Part shown: positions 18,705-27,952 of the stretch, one piece after another
How positions within the stretch are numbered: position 1 is the first letter of the stretch
Layout: the number at the start of each line of letters is the position of its first letter
From: Aquimonas sp044377145
Lineage (GTDB): Bacteria > Pseudomonadota > Gammaproteobacteria > Xanthomonadales > Xanthomonadaceae
Reading direction: 5' to 3'
Assembly (NCBI RefSeq): GCF_044377145.1
Contig: NZ_JBILJQ010000008.1
Span: forward strand, 40,717 to 104,716
Length of the DNA stretch: 64,000 nt
Notes under the pieces: generated by a model
Told to the model about the DNA's origin: nothing
What the model saw: only the letters and a program-made list of their open reading frames with translations
Database searches by the model: none
Made by a program: the position numbers and the translations under genes

Positions 18705-18971
18705 ATGCGCCTGGATCAGCTGCCCCCCGGCCACACCGCCGAAGTGCTCGCCGTCGAAGAACCTGCCCAACTGCGCGGCCAGGCCCTGCCCGACCCGATC
18801 AGCCGCCGCCTGCGCGAGCTGGGCTTCGTCGCTGGCGAGCCGGTGAGGTTGATCACCACCGGCCCGTTCGGCGCCGAGCCGCTGCTGGTGCAGATCGGTT
18901 ACACCCGCTTCGCCCTGCGTCGCGCTGAGGCCGCTCGCGTGCAGGTGCAGCCATTGGCGACGCAGGCATGA
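18705..18971 (+). CDS. feoA: Ferrous iron transport protein A
   Basis: FeoA is a small cytoplasmic SH3-like protein that supports FeoB. The 88-residue product has the family pattern LPPGHTAEVLAVE, a Leu-rich central part RRLRELGFVAGEPVRLI and a C-terminal ALRRAEAARVQV. The ATG at 18705 lacks a strong Shine-Dalgarno sequence but is the only start matching the family length. Its stop overlaps the feoB ATG by four bases (ATGA), so the two are translationally coupled. Confidence 0.92.
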   Translation: MRLDQLPPGHTAEVLAVEEPAQLRGQALPDPISRRLRELGFVAGEPVRLITTGPFGAEPLLVQIGYTRFALRRAEAARVQVQPLATQA

Positions 18972-20809
18972 GCGGCGAGCTGAACATCGCCCTGGTCGGC
19001 AACCCGAACTGCGGCAAGACCGCCCTGTTCAACCGCCTGACCGGCAGCCGCCAGAAGGTCGCGAACTACGCCGGCGTGACCGTCGAGCGCAAGCAGGGCC
19101 GCTTCACCACGCCGGCCGGACGCAGCGTGCAGGTGCTCGACCTGCCCGGCGCCTACAGCCTGAATGCGGCCAGCCTGGACGAGGCCATCACGCGTGAGGT
19201 TGTGCTGGGCCAGCGCAGCGATGTGCCGGCGCCGGACCTGCTGATCTGCGTGCTGGATGCGACCAATCTGCGCCTGCATCTGCGCTTCGCGTTCGAGGTG
19301 CTGGCGCTGCGGCGGCCGACCGTCATCGCGCTCAATCTGATGGACTCGGCGCGTCGTCGCGGCATCCAGATCGACATCGCCAAGCTGTCGGCCGAGCTCG
19401 GCGTGCCGGTGGTTGAAACGGTGGCCGTGCGTCGCGACGGCGTGGCCGGCCTTCTAGGTTTGCTGGACGGCGTGACGCCCGCCGCCCCCGCATCGGAAGT
19501 CGATGAGCAGGAGCCCCATGCACGCGTCCGCGCCCTGCTGGCGAGCGCCGTGCAGATGCCCACGCGCACGGCCCACATCGACGACGTGCTGGACCGCTGG
19601 CTGCTGCATCCGGTGTTCGGCCTGGCGACCCTGGTCGTGGTGATGTTCCTGATCTTCCAGGCGGTGTTCGCCTGGGCCGCGCCACTGATGGATTTGGTCG
19701 ACGCAGGCGCCGGCTGGCTGGGCGAGACCACCGCCGCGGCCTTGCCGGAAGGCCCTCTGGCCAGCCTGCTGGTCGACGGCATCATCGCCGGCTTGGGCGG
19801 CGTGGTGATCTTCCTGCCGCAGATCCTGATCCTGTTCGCCTTCATACTGGCACTGGAGGAATCCGGCTACCTGCCGCGCGCGGCCTTTCTGCTCGATCGG
19901 CTGATGTCAGCGGCGGGCCTGTCGGGCCGCAGTTTCATCCCGCTGCTGTCGAGTTTCGCCTGCGCCATCCCCGGCATCATGGCCACCCGCAGCATCGCCG
20001 ACCCGCGCGACCGGCTGGCAACGATTCTGGTGGCGCCGCTGATGACCTGCTCGGCGCGCTTGCCCGTCTACACCCTGCTGATCGGTGCCTTCATTCCGCA
20101 GCAGAAGGTGGCCGGCATGTTCAATCTGCAGGGGCTGGTGCTGTTCTGCCTGTACATGGCGGGTATCGTCAGTGCGCTGGCGGTGTCGTGGCTGATGAAG
20201 CGCTTCAAACGTGATGGCGGCGAACATCCGCTGCTGCTGGAACTGCCCAGCTACCGGCTGCCGCATCCGCGCGATCTGCTGATCGGCCTGTGGGAGCGCG
20301 GCATGATCTTCCTGAAACGCGTCGGCGGCATCATCCTGGCGATGACGGTGCTGCTGTGGTTTCTGCTGTCGTTTCCGGGGCCGCCGGAAGGCGCCACCGG
20401 GCTGGCGATCGAATACAGCTTGGCCGGACGCATCGGCCACGCGATGACCCTGGTGTTCGCACCGCTCGGTTTCAACTGGCAGATCTGCATCGCGCTGATT
20501 CCAGGCCTGGCGGCGCGCGAGGTCGCGGTCGCCTCGCTGGCGACCGTGTATGCTCTGTCGGCGGTCGATGACGAAGCTGCGGCCGAGGCACTGGCGCCGC
20601 TGATCAGCGATGGTTGGTCGCTGGCGACCGCTTTGTCCCTGCTGGTCTGGTACATCTATGCACCGATGTGCCTGTCGACCCTGGCCACGATCAAGCGCGA
20701 AACCGGCTCATGGAAGCTGACCGGATTCGCCACCGGTTATCTGTTCGCGCTGGCCTATTTCGCCGCGCTGCTGACCTACCAGGGCGCCGTCCTGGCGGGA
20801 TTGGGCTGA
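18968..20809 (+). CDS. feoB: Ferrous iron transporter FeoB
   Basis: FeoB imports Fe2+ across the inner membrane. The 613-residue product has an N-terminal G domain: G1 GNPNCGKT at residues 11-18, DLPGAYSL as G3 and NLMD as G4. A membrane part follows with the two Gate motifs (PLLSSFACAIPGIMATR, with its Cys, and FNWQICIALIPGLAAREVAVA). It is shorter than the E. coli protein (about 770 residues) but has all membrane segments of compact FeoBs. It overlaps feoA and the next small gene. Confidence 0.96.
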   Translation: MSGELNIALVGNPNCGKTALFNRLTGSRQKVANYAGVTVERKQGRFTTPAGRSVQVLDLPGAYSLNAASLDEAITREVVLGQRSDVPAPDLLICVLDATNLRLHLRFAFEVLALRRPTVIALNLMDSARRRGIQIDIAKLSAELGVPVVETVAVRRDGVAGLLGLLDGVTPAAPASEVDEQEPHARVRALLASAVQMPTRTAHIDDVLDRWLLHPVFGLATLVVVMFLIFQAVFAWAAPLMDLVDAGAGWLGETTAAALPEGPLASLLVDGIIAGLGGVVIFLPQILILFAFILALEESGYLPRAAFLLDRLMSAAGLSGRSFIPLLSSFACAIPGIMATRSIADPRDRLATILVAPLMTCSARLPVYTLLIGAFIPQQKVAGMFNLQGLVLFCLYMAGIVSALAVSWLMKRFKRDGGEHPLLLELPSYRLPHPRDLLIGLWERGMIFLKRVGGIILAMTVLLWFLLSFPGPPEGATGLAIEYSLAGRIGHAMTLVFAPLGFNWQICIALIPGLAAREVAVASLATVYALSAVDDEAAAEALAPLISDGWSLATALSLLVWYIYAPMCLSTLATIKRETGSWKLTGFATGYLFALAYFAALLTYQGAVLAGLG

Positions 20810-21006
20810 TGAACACCGGCCTCGATCCCAGCCTGGTTTTGCAGTGGGCGGTGATCGCGCTGGCCGTACTGGCCAGCGCTGCCTGGCTGCTGCGCGGATG
20901 GATTGGCCGACGCGGAGCGGCGAAGGCCTGCGCCACGCCCGCGACATCCGCCGCGAGCGCCTGCGGCAGCTGCCGCGGTTGCGAGGTGGGTCGCCGCGGC
21001 AGTTGA
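20809..21006 (+). CDS. Small FeoB-associated Cys-rich membrane protein
   Basis: The 65-residue protein has one transmembrane helix (LQWAVIALAVLASAAWLL, about residues 10-28), a basic segment (RGWIGRRGAA) and a C-terminal Cys cluster ACGSCRGCEV. Its ATG overlaps the feoB stop (TGATG). This is the usual architecture of small Cys-rich proteins encoded after feoB, in the position FeoC holds in enterics. The Cys residues could bind iron or a metal cluster. The exact role is unknown. Confidence 0.75.
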   Translation: MNTGLDPSLVLQWAVIALAVLASAAWLLRGWIGRRGAAKACATPATSAASACGSCRGCEVGRRGS

Positions 21007-21015
21007 GGCGCGCTG

Positions 21016-23724
21016 TCAGTTCACCGGCAGTTCGACCAGGGCGATGCCGGCGTCTTCGGGATCCGGCCGGATCGCAAACCCCAGCTGCCGGCACATCGCC
21101 AGCATGCTGGTGTTGTCGCGCAGTACCTGGCCGGTCATCTGCTTCAGGCCGATCCGCTTGGACACCTCGATCAGGCGCTGCATCAGCGCCCAGCCGAGGC
21201 CTTGGCCTTTCAGATCCGAACGCAGCAGGATCGCGTACTCGCCCTCTTCCAGCTCCGGGTCGGCATGGACCTGGGCGATGCCGACCACTTCGTCGCCGAC
21301 ATCCACCGCCAGCAGCACGATCACCCGCGCGTAGTCGATCTGGGTCAGGCGGGCGATGAAGGCCGGGCTGACGGATTTCATCGGCGAGAAATAGCGCTGG
21401 CGCAGATCATCGGCCGTGACCGCGGCGAAGAATCGGCGCAGCCGCGCCTCGTCATCGGGCCGCACCGGCCGCACATTGAAGTGGCGGCCGTTGGCGGTGG
21501 GCAGGTCGCCTTCCATTTCTTTCGGGTAGGCCGCGATGGCGAAGCGCGGATTGCCGAACGGCACGCGTGGGCAGCTGGCCGGGTCGAACTCTTCCACCAG
21601 CACACGCGCATCCAGGGCGATCACACCGTGCTCATCGACCAGCAGCGGGTTGATGTCGAGTTCGCGCACTTCCGGCAGATCAGAGGCCAGCTGCGACAGC
21701 TTGACCAGGGTCAGCGCGACCGCGCCGCGGTCGGCGGCCGGCAAGTTGCGATACGCCGCCAGCCGCCGCTCCACGCGGGTGCGGCCGATCAGCTCATCCG
21801 CCAGATTCAGGTGCAGCGGCGGCAAGGCAAGAGCGGTGTCTTTCTCGATCTCGACCGCCACGCCGCCGGCACCGAACAGGATCACCGGGCCGAACAGCGG
21901 GTCGTCCGCAATGCCGGCGATCAGTTCACGGGCGTGCGCGCGCTCGACCATCGGCTGCACCAGCAGACCTTCGATACGTGCTTCCGGCAGGGCCTCGCGC
22001 ACTCGATCGAACATGCCGATGGCGGCGCGGCGCACCGCCTCAACCGTGTCCAGATTCAGCGCCACGCCACCCACATCGGACTTGTGCGCGATGTCCGCCG
22101 AGACGATCTTGAGCACCGCACGCTGGCCGGCATCAATCCACGGCTGCGCGGCGGCGGCGGCCGCGTCGGCATCGGGCACGATCACCATCGGCAGGCTGGG
22201 AATGCCGTAGGCGGCCAGCAGATCGTGCACGGCCGCCGCCGGCAGCCAGCGCCGCCCACTGCCCTCGGCCATCTGCAGCGCGCGGCGTGCGCGCTCGGCG
22301 TCCGGGCTGAAATCAGCCGGCAGCGAGGGCGGTGTGGCGAGCAGCTGTTGCTGCGCCTCGGTGTACTGGGTGAGATGCACAAAGCCGCGGACGGCGCCGG
22401 TCAGGGTGCGGTAGGTCGGAATGCCGGCCGCCTGAAGGTGATTGCGGGCCGCCTGCTCCTGCGCCAGCCAGCAGGCCAGGATGGGTTTTCCGGCCGCGTA
22501 GTTGCCCTCGCGCTCGCGCCGCGCACGCACGTGACGCGCGAGGCCTTCGGCGACCTCAACCGGTGCCGCCAGCGCGGTCGGAACATGCACGACGAACACA
22601 GCGTCGACCTCAGGCGCTTCCAGCAGCACATCGAGCGCATCGGTGTAGCGCTGCACGCCGGCATCGCCGACGATATCGACCGGATTGCTGTGCGACCAGG
22701 TGTCCGGCAGCACCGCATCCAGCCGCTCGCGTGTCTGCGCCGAAAGTTCAGCCGCCTCTCCATCGAGGTCGACCAGACGATCCACTGCAAGGATGCCGAC
22801 ACCGCCGCCGTTGGTGAGAATCGCCAGCCTCTTACCGGCCGTGGGCTTCAAGCTCGACAGCGTGTTGGCGGCGGCGAAGAGTTCCTCCATGTCGTAGACG
22901 CGCAGCACGCCGGCCCGGCGCAGCGCGGCGTCGAACACTGCATCGCTACCCGCCAGCGCGCCGGTGTGCGAAGCCGCCGCACGGGCACCGGCGGCATGCC
23001 GCCCGGCCTTGACCACGATCACCGGTTTGGCCCGCGCGGCGGCGCGTGCGGCCGACATGAAGCGGCGCACATCGCGCACCGACTCCATGTAGATGAGGAT
23101 CGCGCGAGTGGCCGAATCGGTGGCGAAGTAGTCCAGAAGTTCGCCGACATCGACATCGGCCATGTCGCCGAGAGAGACGATGCCGGAGAACCCGATACCG
23201 CGCTGGTTTGCCCACTCGACCACGGTGGTGACGACGGCGCCGGATTGCGCCAGCAGGGCGAGATCGCCGGGCAGCGCCGGGGCGGCGGCGAAGCTGGCAT
23301 TGATGCCCGCCAGCGGGCTGAGGATGCCGAGGCAGTTCGGGCCGACCAGGCGCAGACCGTGCTGGCGGGCAATCTTCGAGGCCTGCTCGCGCAACGAACC
23401 TTCGCCCTGCCCCAGGCCCGCGGTAATCACCACAGCCGCCTTCACCCCGGCGCTGCCGGCCTCGTCCAGCACCCGTGGAACCAGCGCCGGAGGTACCGTC
23501 ACCACCACCAGCTCAGGCACCGGATCCAGCTCGGCGATACTGCGCGCGGTGCGGATGCCGTCGATGCGCGGGTACTTCGGACTCACCACGTCCAGCGGCC
23601 CACTAAACCCGCCGGTGCGCAAATTGCGGGCGATCACCCGGCCCAGGCTCTGCGACTTGGTGCTGGCGCCGATCACGGCGATCGAGGCGGGTTTGAACAG
23701 TGCATCGAGAGCTTCGCGACTCAT
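21016..23724 (-). CDS. patZ: PatZ/YfiQ-like protein lysine acetyltransferase
   Basis: These large Gcn5-related enzymes acetylate lysines of metabolic enzymes such as acetyl-CoA synthetase. The 902-residue protein begins with a CoA-binding/NDP-forming acyl-CoA synthetase domain (FKPASIAVIGASTKSQSLG), continues through the ligase-CoA part (NGGGVGILAVDRLVDLDGE) and a non-catalytic ATP-grasp domain (KIVSADIAHKSDVGGVALNL). It ends with a GNAT domain from about residue 735 whose acetyl-CoA-binding loop reads LRSDLKGQGLGWALMQ. The domain order NDPase-like then GNAT is that of E. coli PatZ. It stands alone on the minus strand. Confidence 0.9.
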   Translation of the reverse strand: MSREALDALFKPASIAVIGASTKSQSLGRVIARNLRTGGFSGPLDVVSPKYPRIDGIRTARSIAELDPVPELVVVTVPPALVPRVLDEAGSAGVKAAVVITAGLGQGEGSLREQASKIARQHGLRLVGPNCLGILSPLAGINASFAAAPALPGDLALLAQSGAVVTTVVEWANQRGIGFSGIVSLGDMADVDVGELLDYFATDSATRAILIYMESVRDVRRFMSAARAAARAKPVIVVKAGRHAAGARAAASHTGALAGSDAVFDAALRRAGVLRVYDMEELFAAANTLSSLKPTAGKRLAILTNGGGVGILAVDRLVDLDGEAAELSAQTRERLDAVLPDTWSHSNPVDIVGDAGVQRYTDALDVLLEAPEVDAVFVVHVPTALAAPVEVAEGLARHVRARREREGNYAAGKPILACWLAQEQAARNHLQAAGIPTYRTLTGAVRGFVHLTQYTEAQQQLLATPPSLPADFSPDAERARRALQMAEGSGRRWLPAAAVHDLLAAYGIPSLPMVIVPDADAAAAAAQPWIDAGQRAVLKIVSADIAHKSDVGGVALNLDTVEAVRRAAIGMFDRVREALPEARIEGLLVQPMVERAHARELIAGIADDPLFGPVILFGAGGVAVEIEKDTALALPPLHLNLADELIGRTRVERRLAAYRNLPAADRGAVALTLVKLSQLASDLPEVRELDINPLLVDEHGVIALDARVLVEEFDPASCPRVPFGNPRFAIAAYPKEMEGDLPTANGRHFNVRPVRPDDEARLRRFFAAVTADDLRQRYFSPMKSVSPAFIARLTQIDYARVIVLLAVDVGDEVVGIAQVHADPELEEGEYAILLRSDLKGQGLGWALMQRLIEVSKRIGLKQMTGQVLRDNTSMLAMCRQLGFAIRPDPEDAGIALVELPVN

Positions 23725-23778
23725 ATCCGATCCGTTGGCACACCGCGCAGGGGCGCGGCTTCATGCCCCTTTGCCCGG

Positions 23779-23800
23779 GTGGGAGAGGGGTTGTGGAGAG
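23779..23800 (+). repeat. Dispersed repeat related to 13512-13533
   Basis: Twenty-one of 22 bases match 13512-13533 (GTGGGAGAGGGG followed by TTG and GGAGAG). It lies in the short gap upstream of patZ. This copy has only a partial left arm, so the hairpin is imperfect. Confidence 0.6.
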
Positions 23801-23967
23801 AAGAACCGCCACTCGGCAAGTCCCCGCTCGCAGGGGTTGAGGGTTGAAACCGCGCGCCGCCCGTGAAACACGACCAGCGATTCGGTCGATCCGCAGTCTG
23901 CCTCGCAGTCGATGACCACCGTTTGACGCAACGCAACATCGCAGCTTCGAGCTGCGCGGTCTGTGCT

Positions 23968-24393
23968 TCAGCCCACGCTGGCGGGCTCCGGCCGCCGCCA
24001 CAGCCAGATCGCCACGGCCGCCATGCACACGGTCGCCAGCAGCCAGCCGATCCAGGTCGCGACCAGCGCCAGCACCAGCGAACACAGGGCCATCATCAGG
24101 CTGGCCATGCGCTTGGCGCGGCGGCTGACGGCGCCTTCACGCTCCCAGTCGCCGATGATCGGCCCGAACTGTGCGTGCCGCTCCAGCCAGACGCGTAACC
24201 GCGGCGAACCGCGCGCGGCGCAGAACGCGGCCAGCAGCATGAAGGGCACGGTCGGCAGCCCAGGCAACAGCACGCCGATCAGGCCCAGTACAAATGCCGC
24301 CCACGCTGCAAGCCACCACAGCCAGCGGCTGTGCGCGGGCGCGGTCGGGCGCGGCGCAGTCGGTTCGGTCACGGGGTCGGCAGTGGCGGACAT
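23968..24393 (-). CDS. YbaN/DUF454-family inner membrane protein
   Basis: The 141-residue membrane protein has three hydrophobic segments (WWLAAWAAFVLGLIGVLLP, ASLMMALCSLVLALVATW, WLLATVCMAAVAIWLW). It carries the DUF454 signature GVLLPGLPTVPFMLLAAFC followed by RGSPRLRVWLERHAQFGPIIGDWE. The family is widespread and of unknown function. The start at 24393 (MSATADPV) is chosen over an upstream in-frame ATG because the region before it is unlike the family. Confidence 0.85.
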   Translation of the reverse strand: MSATADPVTEPTAPRPTAPAHSRWLWWLAAWAAFVLGLIGVLLPGLPTVPFMLLAAFCAARGSPRLRVWLERHAQFGPIIGDWEREGAVSRRAKRMASLMMALCSLVLALVATWIGWLLATVCMAAVAIWLWRRPEPASVG

Positions 24394-24528
24394 GCGCGGC
24401 GATATGCATAGCGCATGCCGCGGCCGAGCGCACGAGCCAAACGCTGGCGCGACCACGCCGGGTCAGTGCTGATGCGGGTCGCCGCAGCCTGCGGCGTGGC
24501 CATGCGCGGAGCCGTCGGAGCGGGCGCT

Positions 24529-25617
24529 TCAGTGATGATGGTCATGGTCATGATGGTGTGCGGGTCGATGCGTCTGAGCAGACGTCGGCGCGTGCGTATG
24601 CCCGTGCACTGGATGGCCCGTCTGCGCTGCGCTGACCGCGCACTCGGGCTGCGCGCACACCACGCCGTCCAGCTGCACGGTCACGTGATCGATGGCGAAT
24701 GCTTCGTGCAGGGCCTCACGCACCGCCCGGATCGCCGGGTCAGGCTGATGCCCCGGCACCAGTACCGCATGCAGGGTCGCAACCCGGCTGCCGCCCGTGA
24801 GCTGCCACACATGCACATGGTGAACATCGTGCACGGCCGGCACGCGGGCTTCCACCGCCGCAGGGATGCGCTCCAGTTCGACGCCCTCGGGCACGCCCTC
24901 CAGCAGGATATGCGCCGCGTGGCGCAGCAGGCGGATCGAAGCACGCAGCAGCAGCGCGCCCACCAGCAGCGACACCGCCGCATCCGCCCACAGCCAGTCG
25001 AAGGCCCAGACCAGCATGGCGGCGGTAATCGCCGCGACCGAGCCGAGCAGATCTCCGAGCACGTGCAGGTACGCACCCGCGGCATTGACGTCGTCGTGGT
25101 CGTGGCCGCCGAGCACCCACAGCACGAACAGGTTCACCAGCAGGCCAACGCAGGCGATCACCAGCATCGGCCCGGCCAGGATGGGCTGGGGCGCGAACAA
25201 TCGCTGCACCGCCTCGAACGCGATCCAGCTCACCAGCACCAGCTGCAGCAGCGCATTGGTGTACCCCACCAGCACCTCAAGCCGCGCGTAGCCGAAACTG
25301 CGTCGGCCATCGGCCGGACGACGCGCATAGGTTGCGCCCAGAAACGCGAACAGCAGGGCCATCGAATCCACCGCCATATGGCCGGCATCGGCGATCAGCG
25401 CCAGCGAGCCCGAGACCACGCCGCCCAAGGCCTCGGCCACCATCGTGACGCAGGTCAGCAGAAAGGCTATCCGCAGCCGACCGATGCGCTTGGGGTCGTG
25501 CAGGAAGCGCGCGCCATGATCGTGCTGATGCTCGTCCTCGAACGGACCGGGCAGCGCCTGCGCGTGACCCGCTTCCGCGCTGGAGGGATCGATGGGCCGA
25601 TCGGATGGATGCGTCAT
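24529..25617 (-). CDS. Cation diffusion facilitator metal exporter (CzcD/DmeF-like)
   Basis: CDF proteins export Zn2+, Co2+ or related ions in exchange for protons. The 362-residue product has a His/Asp-rich N-terminus (EDEHQHDHGARFLHD), six predicted membrane helices and the metal site HMAVDS (H-x3-D) in helix II. Its partner is HVLGDL in helix V, with a His-rich cytoplasmic loop GGHDHDD and a cytoplasmic C-terminal domain (HDVHHVHVWQLTGG). It ends in a second His-rich tail (HHHDHDHHH). The start ATG at 25617 is supported by the length of relatives. It is divergent from the CYTH-CHAD gene. Confidence 0.88.
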   Translation of the reverse strand: MTHPSDRPIDPSSAEAGHAQALPGPFEDEHQHDHGARFLHDPKRIGRLRIAFLLTCVTMVAEALGGVVSGSLALIADAGHMAVDSMALLFAFLGATYARRPADGRRSFGYARLEVLVGYTNALLQLVLVSWIAFEAVQRLFAPQPILAGPMLVIACVGLLVNLFVLWVLGGHDHDDVNAAGAYLHVLGDLLGSVAAITAAMLVWAFDWLWADAAVSLLVGALLLRASIRLLRHAAHILLEGVPEGVELERIPAAVEARVPAVHDVHHVHVWQLTGGSRVATLHAVLVPGHQPDPAIRAVREALHEAFAIDHVTVQLDGVVCAQPECAVSAAQTGHPVHGHTHAPTSAQTHRPAHHHDHDHHH

Positions 25618-25858
25618 GGTCAGAACCAGCGGCAGGTGTCGACGCATTGTGCCAACTACTCGATGGACACGGCTCAAACACAACCCAGCCACGAGTAAGC
25701 GTACGAGCTCTGCTGTTCCCCAGGGCCCTGATTTTGAGCCATCGGAAGAGTTCGAGCGCCGCCAGCTCGTCGCAGAGTCACGCCCCGCAGCACGCGCGCT
25801 CACCCGCCCCGAAACCCCACTGCTATGCTCGTACGTCCTTCACTGCCCTGCCCTTTGC

Positions 25859-27358
25859 GTGACTGTCGAAATCGAACTCAAGCTCGCCGTATCGCCCGCC
25901 GGCCTCAAGCGCTTGCTGCGCGCACCCGCGCTACAGTCCCTCGCGCTCAGCGCAGCGCGCAGCCAGACACTCGACAACACCTACTTCGACACCGCCGCAC
26001 TGGACCTGACCCGTGCCGGCATCGCCTTGCGCCTGCGCAAGCTCGGCCGGCGCTGGGTGCAAACGCTGAAGACCCGCGGCAGCAGCCAAGCCGGTCTGCA
26101 TGCGCGTGGCGAGTTCGAGACCGCAGCTCCGGGCGGCGTGATCGACCTCGATGCGCTGTGCGCACTCGATGGCGTCGCCAAACTCCTGGCGCCGTTCCGC
26201 GCTAGCGAACTCAAGCCCCTGTTCACCACCGCCTTCCGCCGCACCGCGCTCGACGTGCAGCTGGCCGAGGGCGGCAGCGCTGAGCTCGCCTTCGACCTCG
26301 GCGAAATCCGCGCCGATGGCCAGGTCGATCCGATCAGCGAAGTCGAGATCGAGCTGAAGTCCGGCAGCCCGCGTGAACTCTATGCGCTGGCCCGCCAGCT
26401 GCTGGCACTGGAGCCGGTGCACATCGACAACCGCAGCAAGGCCCAGCGCGGCTTCGCTCTGCTGGCGCCGATCCAGTCCGAGCCCGCCAAGGCCAGCGCG
26501 CCGGAACTGAGCGCGGATGCGCCCGCCCAACATGCCTGCTCCGCCCTGCTGGCCGCAGCACTGGAGCAGCTCGAAGCCAACGAAGCCGGCGTGATCAGCG
26601 CGCGGGACCCCGAGTTCCTGCATCAGGCCCGGGTTGCCCTGCGCCGTCTGCGCGCCCTGCTGCGATTGTTCCGCCCGCTACTGGCTGCGGCCGAGCTGGA
26701 CGCGCTGAAGCCGCGCCTGCGCAGCCTCGGCCAAGCCCTGGGCGCCTGCCGCGACTGGGACGTGCTGTGCACCGAAACCCTGCCGCGCCTGTGCTCAGGC
26801 ATGAGCACGCCCGAGGCAGTGGAAGCACTGGCCCAGGCCGCGCGCGTGCAGCGCCTGGCCGCACAGGTCAGCGTGCGCGAGTGCCTGGCCTCGCGCGACT
26901 ACACCGACCTCAAGCTGGCGCTCGGCATGCTGATTGCCGAGCTGGCGCAACCCGTCGCCGACGATGCGCCTGCACTCGCCGATTTCGCCCAGCTGCGCCT
27001 GCGCAAAGCCGCGCGCAACGTGCGCCGCTGCCACAGCGAGCACGACCCCGCCTGCATCGACAGCCTGCACGGCCTGCGCATCGAGGTGAAAAAACTGCGC
27101 TATGCCTGCGACGTGCTGGGCAGCGTGTTCCGCGAGCGCGCGCTGCGCCGCTACGTGCGCCACTTGAGCGAGCTGCAGCAGCTGCTGGGCGAGTTCAACG
27201 ATGCCGCGGTCGCCCGCCAGCGCGTATCGACCCTCGAGGACATCGAGCCCTACGCCCGCGGCGTGGTCGAAGGCTATGTCGCCGCCCGCACGGAAGCCGC
27301 GCGCAATGCCCTGCCCAGCGCGTGGGCGGAGTTCGAGCGGGCGCGCCGATTCTGGTGA
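25859..27358 (+). CDS. CYTH-CHAD domain protein (inorganic triphosphatase-like)
   Basis: A 499-residue two-domain protein. The N-terminal CYTH domain (about residues 1-200) opens with the metal-binding ExExK motif (VEIELKL) and keeps the acidic and basic tunnel residues (EVEIELKSG). The C-terminal CHAD domain (about 220-499) has repeated helical units with conserved His and Arg (FLHQARVALRRLRALLRLFRP, LHGLRIEVKKLRYACDVLG) that bind polyphosphate. CYTH-CHAD proteins hydrolyse triphosphate and associate with polyphosphate granules. GTG at 25859 is used because homology begins at the ExExK strand. Confidence 0.87.
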   Translation: MTVEIELKLAVSPAGLKRLLRAPALQSLALSAARSQTLDNTYFDTAALDLTRAGIALRLRKLGRRWVQTLKTRGSSQAGLHARGEFETAAPGGVIDLDALCALDGVAKLLAPFRASELKPLFTTAFRRTALDVQLAEGGSAELAFDLGEIRADGQVDPISEVEIELKSGSPRELYALARQLLALEPVHIDNRSKAQRGFALLAPIQSEPAKASAPELSADAPAQHACSALLAAALEQLEANEAGVISARDPEFLHQARVALRRLRALLRLFRPLLAAAELDALKPRLRSLGQALGACRDWDVLCTETLPRLCSGMSTPEAVEALAQAARVQRLAAQVSVRECLASRDYTDLKLALGMLIAELAQPVADDAPALADFAQLRLRKAARNVRRCHSEHDPACIDSLHGLRIEVKKLRYACDVLGSVFRERALRRYVRHLSELQQLLGEFNDAAVARQRVSTLEDIEPYARGVVEGYVAARTEAARNALPSAWAEFERARRFW

Positions 27359-27952
27359 GCAGCGGGTCCGCTGCAACGCGAGTCGACCAGTCGACTTGAT
27401 CGCAGCAACCGGGTCGTGTTTGCGCAGTGACCCGAGCCCACCTGCGAACACGGACCCGCAGGCGTCCGGCATCACCGTTCAGGGCGGTGCAAGGGGCGCG
27501 AACCGCGTGCTGCGCTCGCCGCGCGCTCCGCAAGCTGCGGCGTTCGTCGAATGGGCGGCGCGGCGCGCTGCAGTCCGCACGATCCCTATTCCGGTGCAGC
27601 CGGCCCACGCCGCGGGCTGCCGTCAATCTCAAGCGGCTCGAGCGGCGCGGCATCAAGCGCAAGCCGATCTGACGCATCACTGATTCCGCGGCGCGGGTAG
27701 ACGGCTGCAATGCCAAGGCATGCGCTGATGACGAAACCCTGGCCGTCGTAGGCGGTGCATGGTGTTCCAGCACCTCGCGACGACGGGCAGGTGTTCTGCA
27801 TGCAGGAAACATCCCGAATCGACCTGCCGTTGTCATGGCACCGACAATTTTGCCGCGGTATCGTGCGCGCTGGCATTGGGGGATGCCGGTAGGCGCGCGG
27901 AGAGAATGTGCCGCGCATGGTGCCGGTGAGGGAGGCTCGTGAGGATCGCGGA
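27359..27952. other. Intergenic region upstream of the sigma-54 activator, 594 bases
   Basis: No convincing gene is seen on either strand: open frames exist but are Arg/Pro/Ala-rich and match nothing recognised. A 6-bp perfect inverted repeat (AGTCGA..TCGACT) lies at 27381-27396, just after the CHAD gene stop. The region separates housekeeping genes from the eCIS locus and is a plausible left boundary of the acquired block. Confidence 0.6.

Noticed and set aside
21202..23847. 881-codon plus-strand frame opposite patZ
   Set aside because: The minus-strand protein has clear acetyltransferase domains; the opposite frame is His/Arg/Gln-rich and matches nothing.
27586..27918. Minus-strand 110-codon frame before the activator gene
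   Set aside because: One stretch (ACLGIAAVYPRRG) vaguely recalls a GGDEF-domain strand, but the rest does not and no GGDEF motif is found. Too weak to annotate.
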